Source of the DNA: Prosthecobacter gellanilyticus
GTDB taxonomy: Bacteria; Verrucomicrobiota; Verrucomicrobiia; Verrucomicrobiales; Verrucomicrobiaceae
Reading direction: 5' to 3'
DNA length: 64,000 nt
Assembly (NCBI RefSeq): GCF_007992435.1
Contig: NZ_BKAG01000001.1
Coordinates: forward strand, 336,963 to 400,962
Shown here piece after piece: positions 52,778 to 61,088 of the stretch. Each line of letters opens with the position of its first letter. Position 1 is the stretch's first letter. The translations under genes were made by a program, and so were the position numbers. Below the pieces are notes generated by a model. That model did no database searches. It saw only the letters and a program-made list of their open reading frames with translations, and had not been told where the DNA came from.

Positions 52778-52899
52778 GGTTGGTGGAGGGGCGGAGAGTA
52801 ACGTGAGGCTGGAGAGAAGTTGAGCAGAAAGCCATCATGGAATCTTGCCTGTGAAATGACGATGCTTGACCTCAGTCAGGCATCCAGGGATAAAGACGC

Positions 52900-53883
52900 A
52901 TGAAGTATCGTGACAAGGCCACGCTCTACCGCGAACTGGCAAAACTCGTCGAAGGAGCCCTGCATCTGGACCGCTCCCTGGAGCTTTTGCTGGCGCAGAA
53001 GTCGCACCGCGGAAGGCGGCAATATCTGGAAGGTCTGCAGCGCGGACTCAGCGAAGGCATGGGCCTCGCGGACTCAGTCAGAAAGTACAATGCAGAGCTC
53101 GCGACCAGTCTGGAGGTGGCCTTGATCGATGCGGGTGAGCGCTCTGGCAGGCTGGGCATGTCTTTCAATCATCTGGCGCGCTACTTTGCCGCCATGGATG
53201 GTGCAGGACAGAAGGCGCGGCAGGCCATGATCTACCCGCTCATCCTGGCGCACCTTGCTCTCCTGCTGCCAGAGCTCCCCGCGCTCATTGTGGCGCAGGA
53301 AGGGGATCACCCCGAGCGGCGCATGGTGATCGGTCTGATCATTCTCTGGGGGCTCATCCTGGGCGGCATGTGGCTCTGGCGCTGGTTGAGCCATCGCGCC
53401 TCCGCATCCGCCAGCATTGATGCCTGGCTCAACCGCATTCCTTTTGCGGGTGCGGCCCGCCGGCACTGGGCACTGGCCCGCTTCTGCCAGGTTTCCCATG
53501 CCTGCATGCTCGCCTCTGTGAACATGGTGGAGGTGGTGAAGCTGTCCGGGCAGGCCTCCCAAAGCGGCGTCCTGTTTCAGGCTTCCGAGCGCGCGGCTGA
53601 AAAGGTGATGGAAGGCGGGCCGCTCGGGGAATCTCTGGCGGACAGCGGCGGTTTTGACATCGATTTCGTGAACGCTCTCGCCACTGCGGAGGAGGTCGGG
53701 AAGATCGATGAGGAGGTGGCCCGCTGGTCCACCAATGAAACCCTGGCCGCTCATGAGTCCATCGACCGCGCCGCGCAGTGGCTGCCGAAGGTCGGTTATT
53801 TCATCGTGGTGCTGTTTGTTCTGTGGCGGATCATCGGCATGGTGCAGGGCATCTACGGCGGGATGTTGAAGCCCTATGAGTGA
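52900..53883 (+). CDS. Type II secretion system F-like inner-membrane protein
   Basis: The 327-residue product has the twin T2SF architecture: ATLYRELAKLVEGALHLDRSLELLL..LADSVRKYNAELATSLEVALIDAGERSGRLGMSFNHLARYF, then a membrane stretch (PLILAHLALLLPELPALIV, MVIGLIILWGLILGGMWLW). A second copy (LARFCQVSHACMLASVNMVEVVKLSGQAS, GGPLGESLADSGGFDIDFVNALATAEEVGKIDEEVARWS) ends in WLPKVGYFIVVLFVLWRIIGMVQGIYGGM. The GspF/PilC/T2SF fold assembles pili or secretion machines in the inner membrane. No other secretion genes are clustered here, so this is a lone GspF-like protein, 128 bases before recA. Confidence 0.85.
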   Translation: MKYRDKATLYRELAKLVEGALHLDRSLELLLAQKSHRGRRQYLEGLQRGLSEGMGLADSVRKYNAELATSLEVALIDAGERSGRLGMSFNHLARYFAAMDGAGQKARQAMIYPLILAHLALLLPELPALIVAQEGDHPERRMVIGLIILWGLILGGMWLWRWLSHRASASASIDAWLNRIPFAGAARRHWALARFCQVSHACMLASVNMVEVVKLSGQASQSGVLFQASERAAEKVMEGGPLGESLADSGGFDIDFVNALATAEEVGKIDEEVARWSTNETLAAHESIDRAAQWLPKVGYFIVVLFVLWRIIGMVQGIYGGMLKPYE

Positions 53884-53972
53884 GCAGAGGGGGCTTGCGG
53901 GAGCTGGATGGACCTGCTTAAAACACGCCCCCGTTAGAAAAAGCTGGACGAAACACGCGGAGTGAAACAAAG

Positions 53973-53986
53973 TGTTCGCCCGAACA
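53973..53986. promoter_or_regulatory. Probable LexA box in the recA promoter
   Basis: TGTTCGCCCGAACA is a near-perfect inverted repeat of the form TGTTC-N4-GAACA, located 26-39 bases upstream of the recA start codon. It matches the LexA-binding motif I recall for Verrucomicrobia. AT-rich sequence (AAATTAAATAC) follows at a position fitting a -10 region. Confidence 0.75.
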
Positions 53987-54011
53987 TAAATTAAATACAC
54001 ATCACACGATT

Positions 54012-55088
54012 ATGGCCAAAGCACCCAAAGACACCTCCGCTGAACCGAACACGAACAAGATCGCTGAAGCTCGTGCCAGGAACCTGGATCTGGCCATCCA
54101 GCAGATCCAAAAGGACTACGGCGAGGGCTCCATCCTGCGCATGGTGGGTGATCACAAGGTCGATGTGGCGGTCATTCCGACGGGTAACTTGCTGATCGAC
54201 CAGGCGCTCGGCGTCGGCGGCTTTGCCCGCGGTCGTATCGTGGAAGTGTATGGTCCTGAGTCTTCGGGTAAAACGACTCTTACTCTCACGGCTGTGGCCC
54301 AGGCGCAGAGGGCAGGCGGTCTGGCGGCTTTCATCGATGTGGAACATGCGCTCGACTCCAACTACGCCCGCCGTCTCGGCGTGAAGATGGACGAGATGCT
54401 CGTCTCCCAGCCCGGCTCCGGTGAAGAGGCCCTGCGCATCTGCGAGACCCTCGTCCGCTCCAATGCACTCGATATCATCGTCATCGACTCCGTAGCCGCC
54501 TTGGTCACCCGTCAGGAACTGGAAGGTGAGATCGGTGACAGCACCGTGGGCGCTCAGGCCCGCCTCATGAGCGCCGCGCTGAGAAAGCTCACCGCCATCA
54601 TCAGCAAGGCCCGCACCTGCGTCATCTTCACCAACCAGATCCGTGAGAAGATCGGCGTCATGTTTGGCAACCCTGAAACCACCCCTGGCGGCAAGGCCCT
54701 GAAGTTCTATGCCAGCGTGCGTGTGGACATCCGCCGCATCGGCGCCATCAAGAGCAGTGACGGCACCGTGACCGGCAACCGCACGAAGGTGAAGGTGGTG
54801 AAAAACAAGCTGGCCCCGCCCTACACGGAGGCCGAGTTCGACATCATGTACAACGAGGGCATCTCCAATGTGGGCTCCATGCTCGATCTGGCCATGGAGT
54901 TCGACATTCTGCAAAAGCGCGGCTCCTGGATCAGCTACAAAGGCAGCCAGCTGGCCCAAGGCCGTGATGCCGCCAAGGAAGCGCTCAAGGCTGACGCCGC
55001 TCTCTACGCTGACATTGAAGAAGCCGTGAAGGCCAAGCTGGCTGAGAAGGGTATCTCAACGGGCGGTGGTGGTGGTTCAGCGGAGTAA
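54012..55088 (+). CDS. recA: Recombinase A
   Basis: RecA forms filaments on single-stranded DNA, drives homologous recombination and triggers LexA self-cleavage. The 358-residue product has Walker [11 protein letters not shown] (81-90), the Walker B region [12 protein letters not shown], the loop [58 protein letters not shown], and a short Gly-rich tail (GGGGGSAE). The length is normal and no intein is present. It stands alone, with a LexA-type box upstream and a strong terminator downstream, so SOS induction is expected. Confidence 0.99.
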   Translation: MAKAPKDTSAEPNTNKIAEARARNLDLAIQQIQKDYGEGSILRMVGDHKVDVAVIPTGNLLIDQALGVGGFARGRIVEVYGPESSGKTTLTLTAVAQAQRAGGLAAFIDVEHALDSNYARRLGVKMDEMLVSQPGSGEEALRICETLVRSNALDIIVIDSVAALVTRQELEGEIGDSTVGAQARLMSAALRKLTAIISKARTCVIFTNQIREKIGVMFGNPETTPGGKALKFYASVRVDIRRIGAIKSSDGTVTGNRTKVKVVKNKLAPPYTEAEFDIMYNEGISNVGSMLDLAMEFDILQKRGSWISYKGSQLAQGRDAAKEALKADAALYADIEEAVKAKLAEKGISTGGGGGSAE

Positions 55089-55156
55089 CCGGAGTGGGCT
55101 GGAGCCATGGAGAGTGTCCGTGGTCACAGTCATCAAGATCATCTTTGTTCATCGAG

Positions 55157-55195
55157 TCAAGGAAGGCAGTCAGACTGCCTTCCTTGAACTTTTTT
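55157..55195 (+). terminator. Intrinsic terminator of recA
   Basis: A perfect 14-bp stem, TCAAGGAAGGCAGT (55157-55170) with ACTGCCTTCCTTGA (55174-55187), closes a 3-base loop and is followed by a run of six T. Confidence 0.92.
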
Positions 55196-55324
55196 CGGGG
55201 GGTGCCGGATGACTCGCGTGGAGGTTCGTTTGACCGTGCTGGAAGGGCTGATGAGGCCGCTCACATATCAAAGATAGAGTCCTAGACATAAGGGGGTGAC
55301 TTCCCGTAAGATCGGGCAAATCGT

Positions 55325-58300
55325 ATGCGACCGTTTTTGGGTCCCCTGAAGCTCTTCAAGAAGCATCAGGGTTTCATTTTTATACTTTCAGCCAGCTGTC
55401 TGCTTTGGTGGGTCAGTCGCGTTCCGAATGAACGCCCCACCGGACAGACCAGTGATGCTCGTGCCCAGAGGCAGCCGCTCGAATTCCAGGCGGCCACCTC
55501 GGTGAGGACAAGCTGGACAGCGGAAGAGACGGTGGCTGTGAACCCCTTGAAAGCAGCGGGCACCCCCCTCTCCCTGATCAAGATTCTGGAGATGCGGGAG
55601 ACCCCTGCAAACGGGCGCACCGGCACGCGCCGGTCCTGGCTGGTGGAGACGAACTTCCAGCACCGCTACCTCCGGGTGGACCAGGAACTGCAACTTGGAA
55701 GCGGTGACAAGGTGACCCGCAGTCACATCTATGTGGCCGACCAGATGCTGACCGTGCTCAAGGCGGAGGCAGACCCTCAGAGCGCTGTTAAATCCATGCA
55801 AAGCGCTGGCTTTGAGCAGGTCCGGATTCTCCCTGGCACCTCGTCAGTGCTGGTGAATCTGGACCGCCATGATCTGGATGCGCTTCCAGAGGCTGCGGTG
55901 AAGCTGGCGGCCTTGAAGGAGGTGCTGGCGGCCGAGCCAGACGGTGTGGGCGGTGCGGCCATGACCACGCCCAACGACCCGAGTTTTGGCAACCAATGGA
56001 ACCTTTATAACACCGGGCAGTCTGGAGGGGTGGTGGACGCGGATGTGGATGCTCCGGAACTCTGGGAGCTGCTGCCCACCATGCCACCCTTTCCCGTGGC
56101 CGTCCTGGACACCGGAATGGACTACAATCACAAGGATCTGGTTGGAGCGCTGTGGATCAACAGTGCGGAGATTCCCGCCAACGGCATCGACGACGACAAC
56201 AATGGCAAGATCGACGACTTCCGAGGCTGGGATTTTGTGAACCGGACCAACGATCCCATGGACGACAATGATCACGGCACTCATGTCAGCGGCATCATTG
56301 CCGCACGCCGGAACAACGGCCTGGGCATCGCGGGGATTTTTCCTGAGGCACGGATCGTGCCCGTGAAGGTGCTGGGCCAGGGAAGTCAGGGAACCACCTC
56401 GGACTTGGTGGAAGCGCTGAGCTACGTGCGGACGCTGGGCGTGAAGCTCGTCAATATGTCCGTCCAGGGCTATCCCGAGAACATCAGCCTCTTGAACGAG
56501 CTGGCCACCGGGCAGGACCACGGCATCCTGTATGTCGTCAGCGCAGGCAACCAGGGTGCCAACATCGACATCTACCCAAACTTCCCGGGCAGCTTTCCTC
56601 ACCACAACATCATTTGTGTCGGCAACTCCGACCGGAATGACAACCGCTGGACCGGCAGCGAAGCCTCGAACTACGGCCCCATCGCGGTGGACATTTTTGC
56701 CCCGGGCACGCTGATCCCCAGCACGATACGAAACAACAACTACTACAGCTTCATCGGCACCTCCATGTCGGCGCCGCATGTGACCGCGGCAGCGGCCATG
56801 CTCTGGTCATTGCGGCCGCAGTCTTCGTGGGAGCAGGTGAGGAGCTTGTTGATTCAATACTCGGAACCCCTGGCTTCTCTCCAGGGCCTCTGTGCCACGG
56901 GCAAACGATTGAACCTGCACATGGTCGCGGTGGCGGTGCTGCCCGAAATTGCTGTTGAGCAGCCGGTCGGCACCAACCTCGTCAGCAATGTGGGGAGCAG
57001 TTCCTTTGGCAGCCTTGTGGTTGGGCAGGAATCCACCCTCACATTCACGGTCAAAAACACGGGGAAGGCGGCCCTGTCCGGGCTGGGGGTTTCAATCACA
57101 GGCAAGTATGCGCACGATTTCGCGGTCGTGGCGGCACCCCCTGGATCCTTGCTGCCAGATGCCAGCGGTACTTTTACGATCCGCTTTTCTCCATCAGCGG
57201 CTGGTGAGCGCACCGCGCTTATCGAAGTGTCCAGCAACGATCCGGATGAGAGCACGTTTGGAATCCCTGTGACGGGCCTTGGCGTGACTGTTCCTGAGAT
57301 TGTGATTTTCGAGGGCAGCCGTGAGTTGACGGATGGCGTGGACACCCTCGACTTCGGAGCGGTTCCAAAAGGTGCGGATGTGATCAAGACCCTCCGCATT
57401 GTGAACGCGGGCACGGCTGCATTGACCGGTCTGCAAATCAGCAGGTCAGGGCCGCAGGTGACGGAGTTTGCCGTGTCACCTCTGGTGGGGAGGCTAGTCC
57501 CGGGTGCTGAGACATGGGTGCATGTGACGTTTGATCCCCAGGCCTCTGGAGAGCGCCACGCCGCGCTCAACATCACCAGCAACGATACGGATGAAAGTCC
57601 CTTCAACATCAGCCTCATGGGAACCGGTGTGGTGGAACCCGAGATCTCGTTGAGCTTGAACACCACCTCAGCGACCCCTTTAACGGCTGGCGAATCCGTC
57701 ATCAACTTTGGCACCACACGCATCTCGGGCCTTTACTCCACCACCTTGGTGGTTCGCAATCTGGGAACGGCCAGTCTGACCATCACTCCCTCCATGGTGG
57801 GCGCGCATTTGGCGGACTTTGGCTTCTCCTTGTCCAAGCCTGCTGTCGTGGCGCCAGGCAAGGCTGAGTACTACCCGGTCACCTGCCGACCCACCGCCAC
57901 AGGTCTGCGTTCGGCCACTCTGCGCATCACCAGCAATGACGCGGATGAAAGCCCCTTTGACGTGGGGCTGCAGGCCATGGCGGTGCAGCCGGAGCCGCCG
58001 GTCTTTGCCGAGCCACTGCAAAGCCAGTTGCTGCCAGCAGGTTCACCCCTGGTCTTGAGTGCGCGGGTCACCGGTGACCCGCTCATGAGCTTCCAGTGGA
58101 AGCGGGGCGGCATTAACATCAGCGGTGCCACGGACGATGAGCTGCGCATTTTGTCCTCGAGGACCTCGGATGCGGCTGTCTACACTCTCGTCGCGGATAA
58201 TCCGATCGGTCCGCCCGTGACTTCCACGGCCTACGTCGCCGTCATGACCCAGGGTCCGGGAGACCAGCTCTTGAAAGCAGGGGCGACGCTGAACCTCAAG

Positions 58301-60910
58301 TGCACGGTGGCAGCTCCCAGTGCTGCCGGCGTGACCGTGAAGTACTCCTGGCGGCGGGAAGGGGATGACCAGCCCCTGGCCAATGATCCCCTGGGTCTAA
58401 ACGGCACGGTCATCACAGGCGCTGACAAGGCTACTCTCACCCTCTCCAAGATCAGGGTGGCAGACTCCGGCACTTACACCTGCCTGGTCACGCTCGATAT
58501 CCCTGGCGCTGACGACCCCGAACTGCTCCAGGGCCCGACCCGGGTGGATGTCGTTGATGCGGCACCGCACATGCACCCGATCCCCATCCCTGCCACGGTG
58601 TCGGTCAGCGAAAGCATCGACGAGACCGTGTCGGCGACATCACTCCCTAGCAGCTTCACTGTCACGGGGCTGCCTAAAGGTCTGAGCATCGACCGCAGGA
58701 GCGGTCGCATCACCGGCAAGCCGGTCACGGCCAGCAAGAAAGACGCCTCCGGTGGATACATCCCGAACAAGATCACCTTCCAAGCTTCCAACCTTTACGG
58801 CTCCGGTCCCTCGTTGGAATTTCCCCTGGTCATCGAGGCTCTTGATCCATCCGTCACCGGTTCCTTTCATGGCACCGTGGCGCGTGCCGGACACTCAAAC
58901 TTCGGCCTTGGCGGCCATGTGCAGCTTACGGTCAGCTTGACCGGTGCGGTTTCCGGCTCTGCCATGCTGGCGGGGCAGAAGCACAGCATCGTGGGTGCTC
59001 TGGATGCCGCTTCAGGCCACGATCCGACGGCGAATCTCACCATCAGGCGTGTCCCGGCCAGCCTGGGTGATTTGCGGCTGGAGTGCCACATTCCTGTGGC
59101 TGCCCATGTGCTGCAGGGCAGGATCATCGAGCCCAGGATCGAGCGTGTCACCAGCGAGCTCGCGCTATGTTTCAGCCCTGCTCCGGACGTGGAGGGTGGA
59201 TCTGCCGCTGGAGGTGCGTCTCTGGACAGCCCCTCAGGCATCGCCGTTTCGCCTAACGGCAATTGCTATCTCGCGGACACGGGTAATCAGGCCATCCGTC
59301 TTCTGCACTCCGGAGAACATGACGCGGAGGTGTTTGCGGATCTCCCCAATCCTTCCCCGGGCGGCGGCACCGCAGGCGGCACGGGCTTCAACGGTCCTGA
59401 AGGCCTCGCTCTCGATACTGCGGGCAATCTCTATGTCGCGGACACGGGCAGCTCCACCATCCAGAAGATCACGCCTTCTGGAGAGGTGACCACGTTCGCT
59501 GGCAGCGAGGCCCAGGTAGGCAGCAAGGATGGCACCGGTGCCGTTGCCCGTTTTCACCAGCCCTGCGCACTTTGTTTCGATCTGGCGGGAAACATGTATG
59601 TGGCGGACCGCGGCAGCCACCTCATCCGCAAAATCACTCCCCTCCGGGTCGTCAGCACCCTCGCTGGAAAGGCTGGCATTCCTGGACACAAAGATGGATC
59701 GGGCACCGGTGCCCTGTTTCATTCTCCGCGGGGCATCACCTATGACCCGGTCTTGAAGGCGCTCTTTGTGACGGACACGCTGAACCGTGTCATCCGCAAG
59801 GTCACGACCACAGGCGTCGTCACCACCTACGCAGGAGCCCCGAAGGTCGCGGGAAAGGCGGACGGGCTGTTTGCGAATGCCCGCTTCAATGAGCCCATCG
59901 GCATTCTCTCCCTGGGCAATGGCACGCTGGTGGTCGGTGATTCCGTGCTTGTGCAGCTCAACCGCAATGGCATCGCCGCCCGCATCTCGGACCCGGTGGA
60001 TGGGGCGGGTTCCCTTGATCGTCCAGTGGCTCTCGGCGTCGATGCCAGCACCGGAACACTCATTGCTGTGCATGATCATCTGCATGCGCTGACCCGGCAT
60101 GAGCGTGATGGGGTCGCTCTTGATGCCATCATCGAAGCACGGCGCAGTTCGTGGAGTTTGTCGAATCCAGTCCCGCTGGATCAACAGGGCCTTTTCAATG
60201 CCGTGCTGAAGCTCGGTGCTGCCACCCTGGCCAATGACAGCCCCTTCCCGCAGGGGGAGGGATTTGTGCAGCTACGCATCACCCCCGCCGGGACGGTCAC
60301 CTGGACCGGCCGCAACGCCGATGGAACCACGCTGACTTTCGGCACCTTTCTAGACGCCAGCCTGGGCATGCCGCTGCATGTGCCGCTCTACCAAAACACC
60401 GGCAGTCTCCAGGGGCGCACCTTCATCATCGGCGCGGGATTTCCTGCTCCTGACACCGCACCCCTCCTGGACTGGTACAAGATACCCCGGCCGCTCACCA
60501 GCACTGACCGCAGCTACCGGGACGGGTTCACTCCGCACACGTTGCTGCTGCAGGGCGGCAAGTATGTCCCTGGCAATCTCCATGCTTACCTTGGCCTAAC
60601 GAATCATTCGCCAAACGTCGCGCTCACCTTCACCCAGTCCCTCATCAGCGGCTTCTCGCTGCCCTTCACACTCATGAAGCCGAACCAGGTCGTCGTGCCG
60701 TTGAACAATCTTGCCTTCGGTTTGAGCATCGATTCGAGAACCGGCGTCTTCACGGGGAACTTCAAGGAAGGCCGCCCCGCTGTCACCGTCCCCTTTGCTG
60801 GCATCCTCATTCGCCAGGGCAGCATGCGGGAAGGCCGTGGTCATTATTTGCTGCCCTCATCCGCACTGGGCACCTCGCCCATCCAGTCTGCCCCTGTCAG
60901 GCTGGAGTGA
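55325..60910 (+). CDS. Large secreted subtilase (S8) with choice-of-anchor D, Ig-like and NHL domains
   Basis: The 1861-residue product begins with a membrane/signal segment (GFIFILSASCLLWWVSRV). The S8 peptidase domain has the triad Asp262 (VAVLDTGMDYNHKDL), His317 (NDHGTHVSGIIAARRNNG) and Ser480 (GTSMSAPHVTAAAAML). About 200 residues in front look like a propeptide. Behind the protease lie three choice-of-anchor D domains (FGSLVVGQESTLTFTVKNTGKAALSG, with the repeating SSNDPDES), two Ig-like domains and a putative-Ig domain (GLPKGLSIDRRSGRITGKP). NHL-type blades follow (LDSPSGIAVSPNGNCYLADTGNQAIR, FNGPEGLALDTAGNLYVADTGSSTIQKI), then a beta-rich C terminus. It is probably an extracellular protease presented on the cell surface. 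A paralogue follows 178 bases downstream. Confidence 0.93.
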   Translation: MRPFLGPLKLFKKHQGFIFILSASCLLWWVSRVPNERPTGQTSDARAQRQPLEFQAATSVRTSWTAEETVAVNPLKAAGTPLSLIKILEMRETPANGRTGTRRSWLVETNFQHRYLRVDQELQLGSGDKVTRSHIYVADQMLTVLKAEADPQSAVKSMQSAGFEQVRILPGTSSVLVNLDRHDLDALPEAAVKLAALKEVLAAEPDGVGGAAMTTPNDPSFGNQWNLYNTGQSGGVVDADVDAPELWELLPTMPPFPVAVLDTGMDYNHKDLVGALWINSAEIPANGIDDDNNGKIDDFRGWDFVNRTNDPMDDNDHGTHVSGIIAARRNNGLGIAGIFPEARIVPVKVLGQGSQGTTSDLVEALSYVRTLGVKLVNMSVQGYPENISLLNELATGQDHGILYVVSAGNQGANIDIYPNFPGSFPHHNIICVGNSDRNDNRWTGSEASNYGPIAVDIFAPGTLIPSTIRNNNYYSFIGTSMSAPHVTAAAAMLWSLRPQSSWEQVRSLLIQYSEPLASLQGLCATGKRLNLHMVAVAVLPEIAVEQPVGTNLVSNVGSSSFGSLVVGQESTLTFTVKNTGKAALSGLGVSITGKYAHDFAVVAAPPGSLLPDASGTFTIRFSPSAAGERTALIEVSSNDPDESTFGIPVTGLGVTVPEIVIFEGSRELTDGVDTLDFGAVPKGADVIKTLRIVNAGTAALTGLQISRSGPQVTEFAVSPLVGRLVPGAETWVHVTFDPQASGERHAALNITSNDTDESPFNISLMGTGVVEPEISLSLNTTSATPLTAGESVINFGTTRISGLYSTTLVVRNLGTASLTITPSMVGAHLADFGFSLSKPAVVAPGKAEYYPVTCRPTATGLRSATLRITSNDADESPFDVGLQAMAVQPEPPVFAEPLQSQLLPAGSPLVLSARVTGDPLMSFQWKRGGINISGATDDELRILSSRTSDAAVYTLVADNPIGPPVTSTAYVAVMTQGPGDQLLKAGATLNLKCTVAAPSAAGVTVKYSWRREGDDQPLANDPLGLNGTVITGADKATLTLSKIRVADSGTYTCLVTLDIPGADDPELLQGPTRVDVVDAAPHMHPIPIPATVSVSESIDETVSATSLPSSFTVTGLPKGLSIDRRSGRITGKPVTASKKDASGGYIPNKITFQASNLYGSGPSLEFPLVIEALDPSVTGSFHGTVARAGHSNFGLGGHVQLTVSLTGAVSGSAMLAGQKHSIVGALDAASGHDPTANLTIRRVPASLGDLRLECHIPVAAHVLQGRIIEPRIERVTSELALCFSPAPDVEGGSAAGGASLDSPSGIAVSPNGNCYLADTGNQAIRLLHSGEHDAEVFADLPNPSPGGGTAGGTGFNGPEGLALDTAGNLYVADTGSSTIQKITPSGEVTTFAGSEAQVGSKDGTGAVARFHQPCALCFDLAGNMYVADRGSHLIRKITPLRVVSTLAGKAGIPGHKDGSGTGALFHSPRGITYDPVLKALFVTDTLNRVIRKVTTTGVVTTYAGAPKVAGKADGLFANARFNEPIGILSLGNGTLVVGDSVLVQLNRNGIAARISDPVDGAGSLDRPVALGVDASTGTLIAVHDHLHALTRHERDGVALDAIIEARRSSWSLSNPVPLDQQGLFNAVLKLGAATLANDSPFPQGEGFVQLRITPAGTVTWTGRNADGTTLTFGTFLDASLGMPLHVPLYQNTGSLQGRTFIIGAGFPAPDTAPLLDWYKIPRPLTSTDRSYRDGFTPHTLLLQGGKYVPGNLHAYLGLTNHSPNVALTFTQSLISGFSLPFTLMKPNQVVVPLNNLAFGLSIDSRTGVFTGNFKEGRPAVTVPFAGILIRQGSMREGRGHYLLPSSALGTSPIQSAPVRLE

Positions 60911-60938
60911 GGAGCGTGCTGGTGAGAGGGTTTGTCAT

Positions 60939-60956
60939 GACAAACCAATTCTCTGA
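60939..60956. promoter_or_regulatory. Perfect 18-bp palindrome between the two subtilase genes
   Basis: GGTTTGTCATGACAAACC is a perfect inverted repeat without spacer, 28 bases after the first subtilase gene. No T-tract follows, so it looks more like a protein-binding site than a terminator. A smaller hairpin GCGAC-AAAA-GTCGC lies at 61003-61016. Confidence 0.5.
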
Positions 60957-61088
60957 CATGCTCGGGTCATTCTTTGGAGACGCGGTCAGTGATCTCATGC
61001 GTGCGACAAAAGTCGCGGACAAGGGTCGGTGAACCTTCCGCCGCTCTCGACATCCTGAGAGAACGCTCCTAAGATCGCCAATATCAGC

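Noticed and set aside
6341..60600. Apparent excess of the 7-mer GCCTAAC/GTTAGGC (16 sites found by eye)
   Set aside because: A rough expectation for this base composition is about eight, and the inner hexamer CCTAAC is near expectation, so it is not a convincing signal without a proper count.
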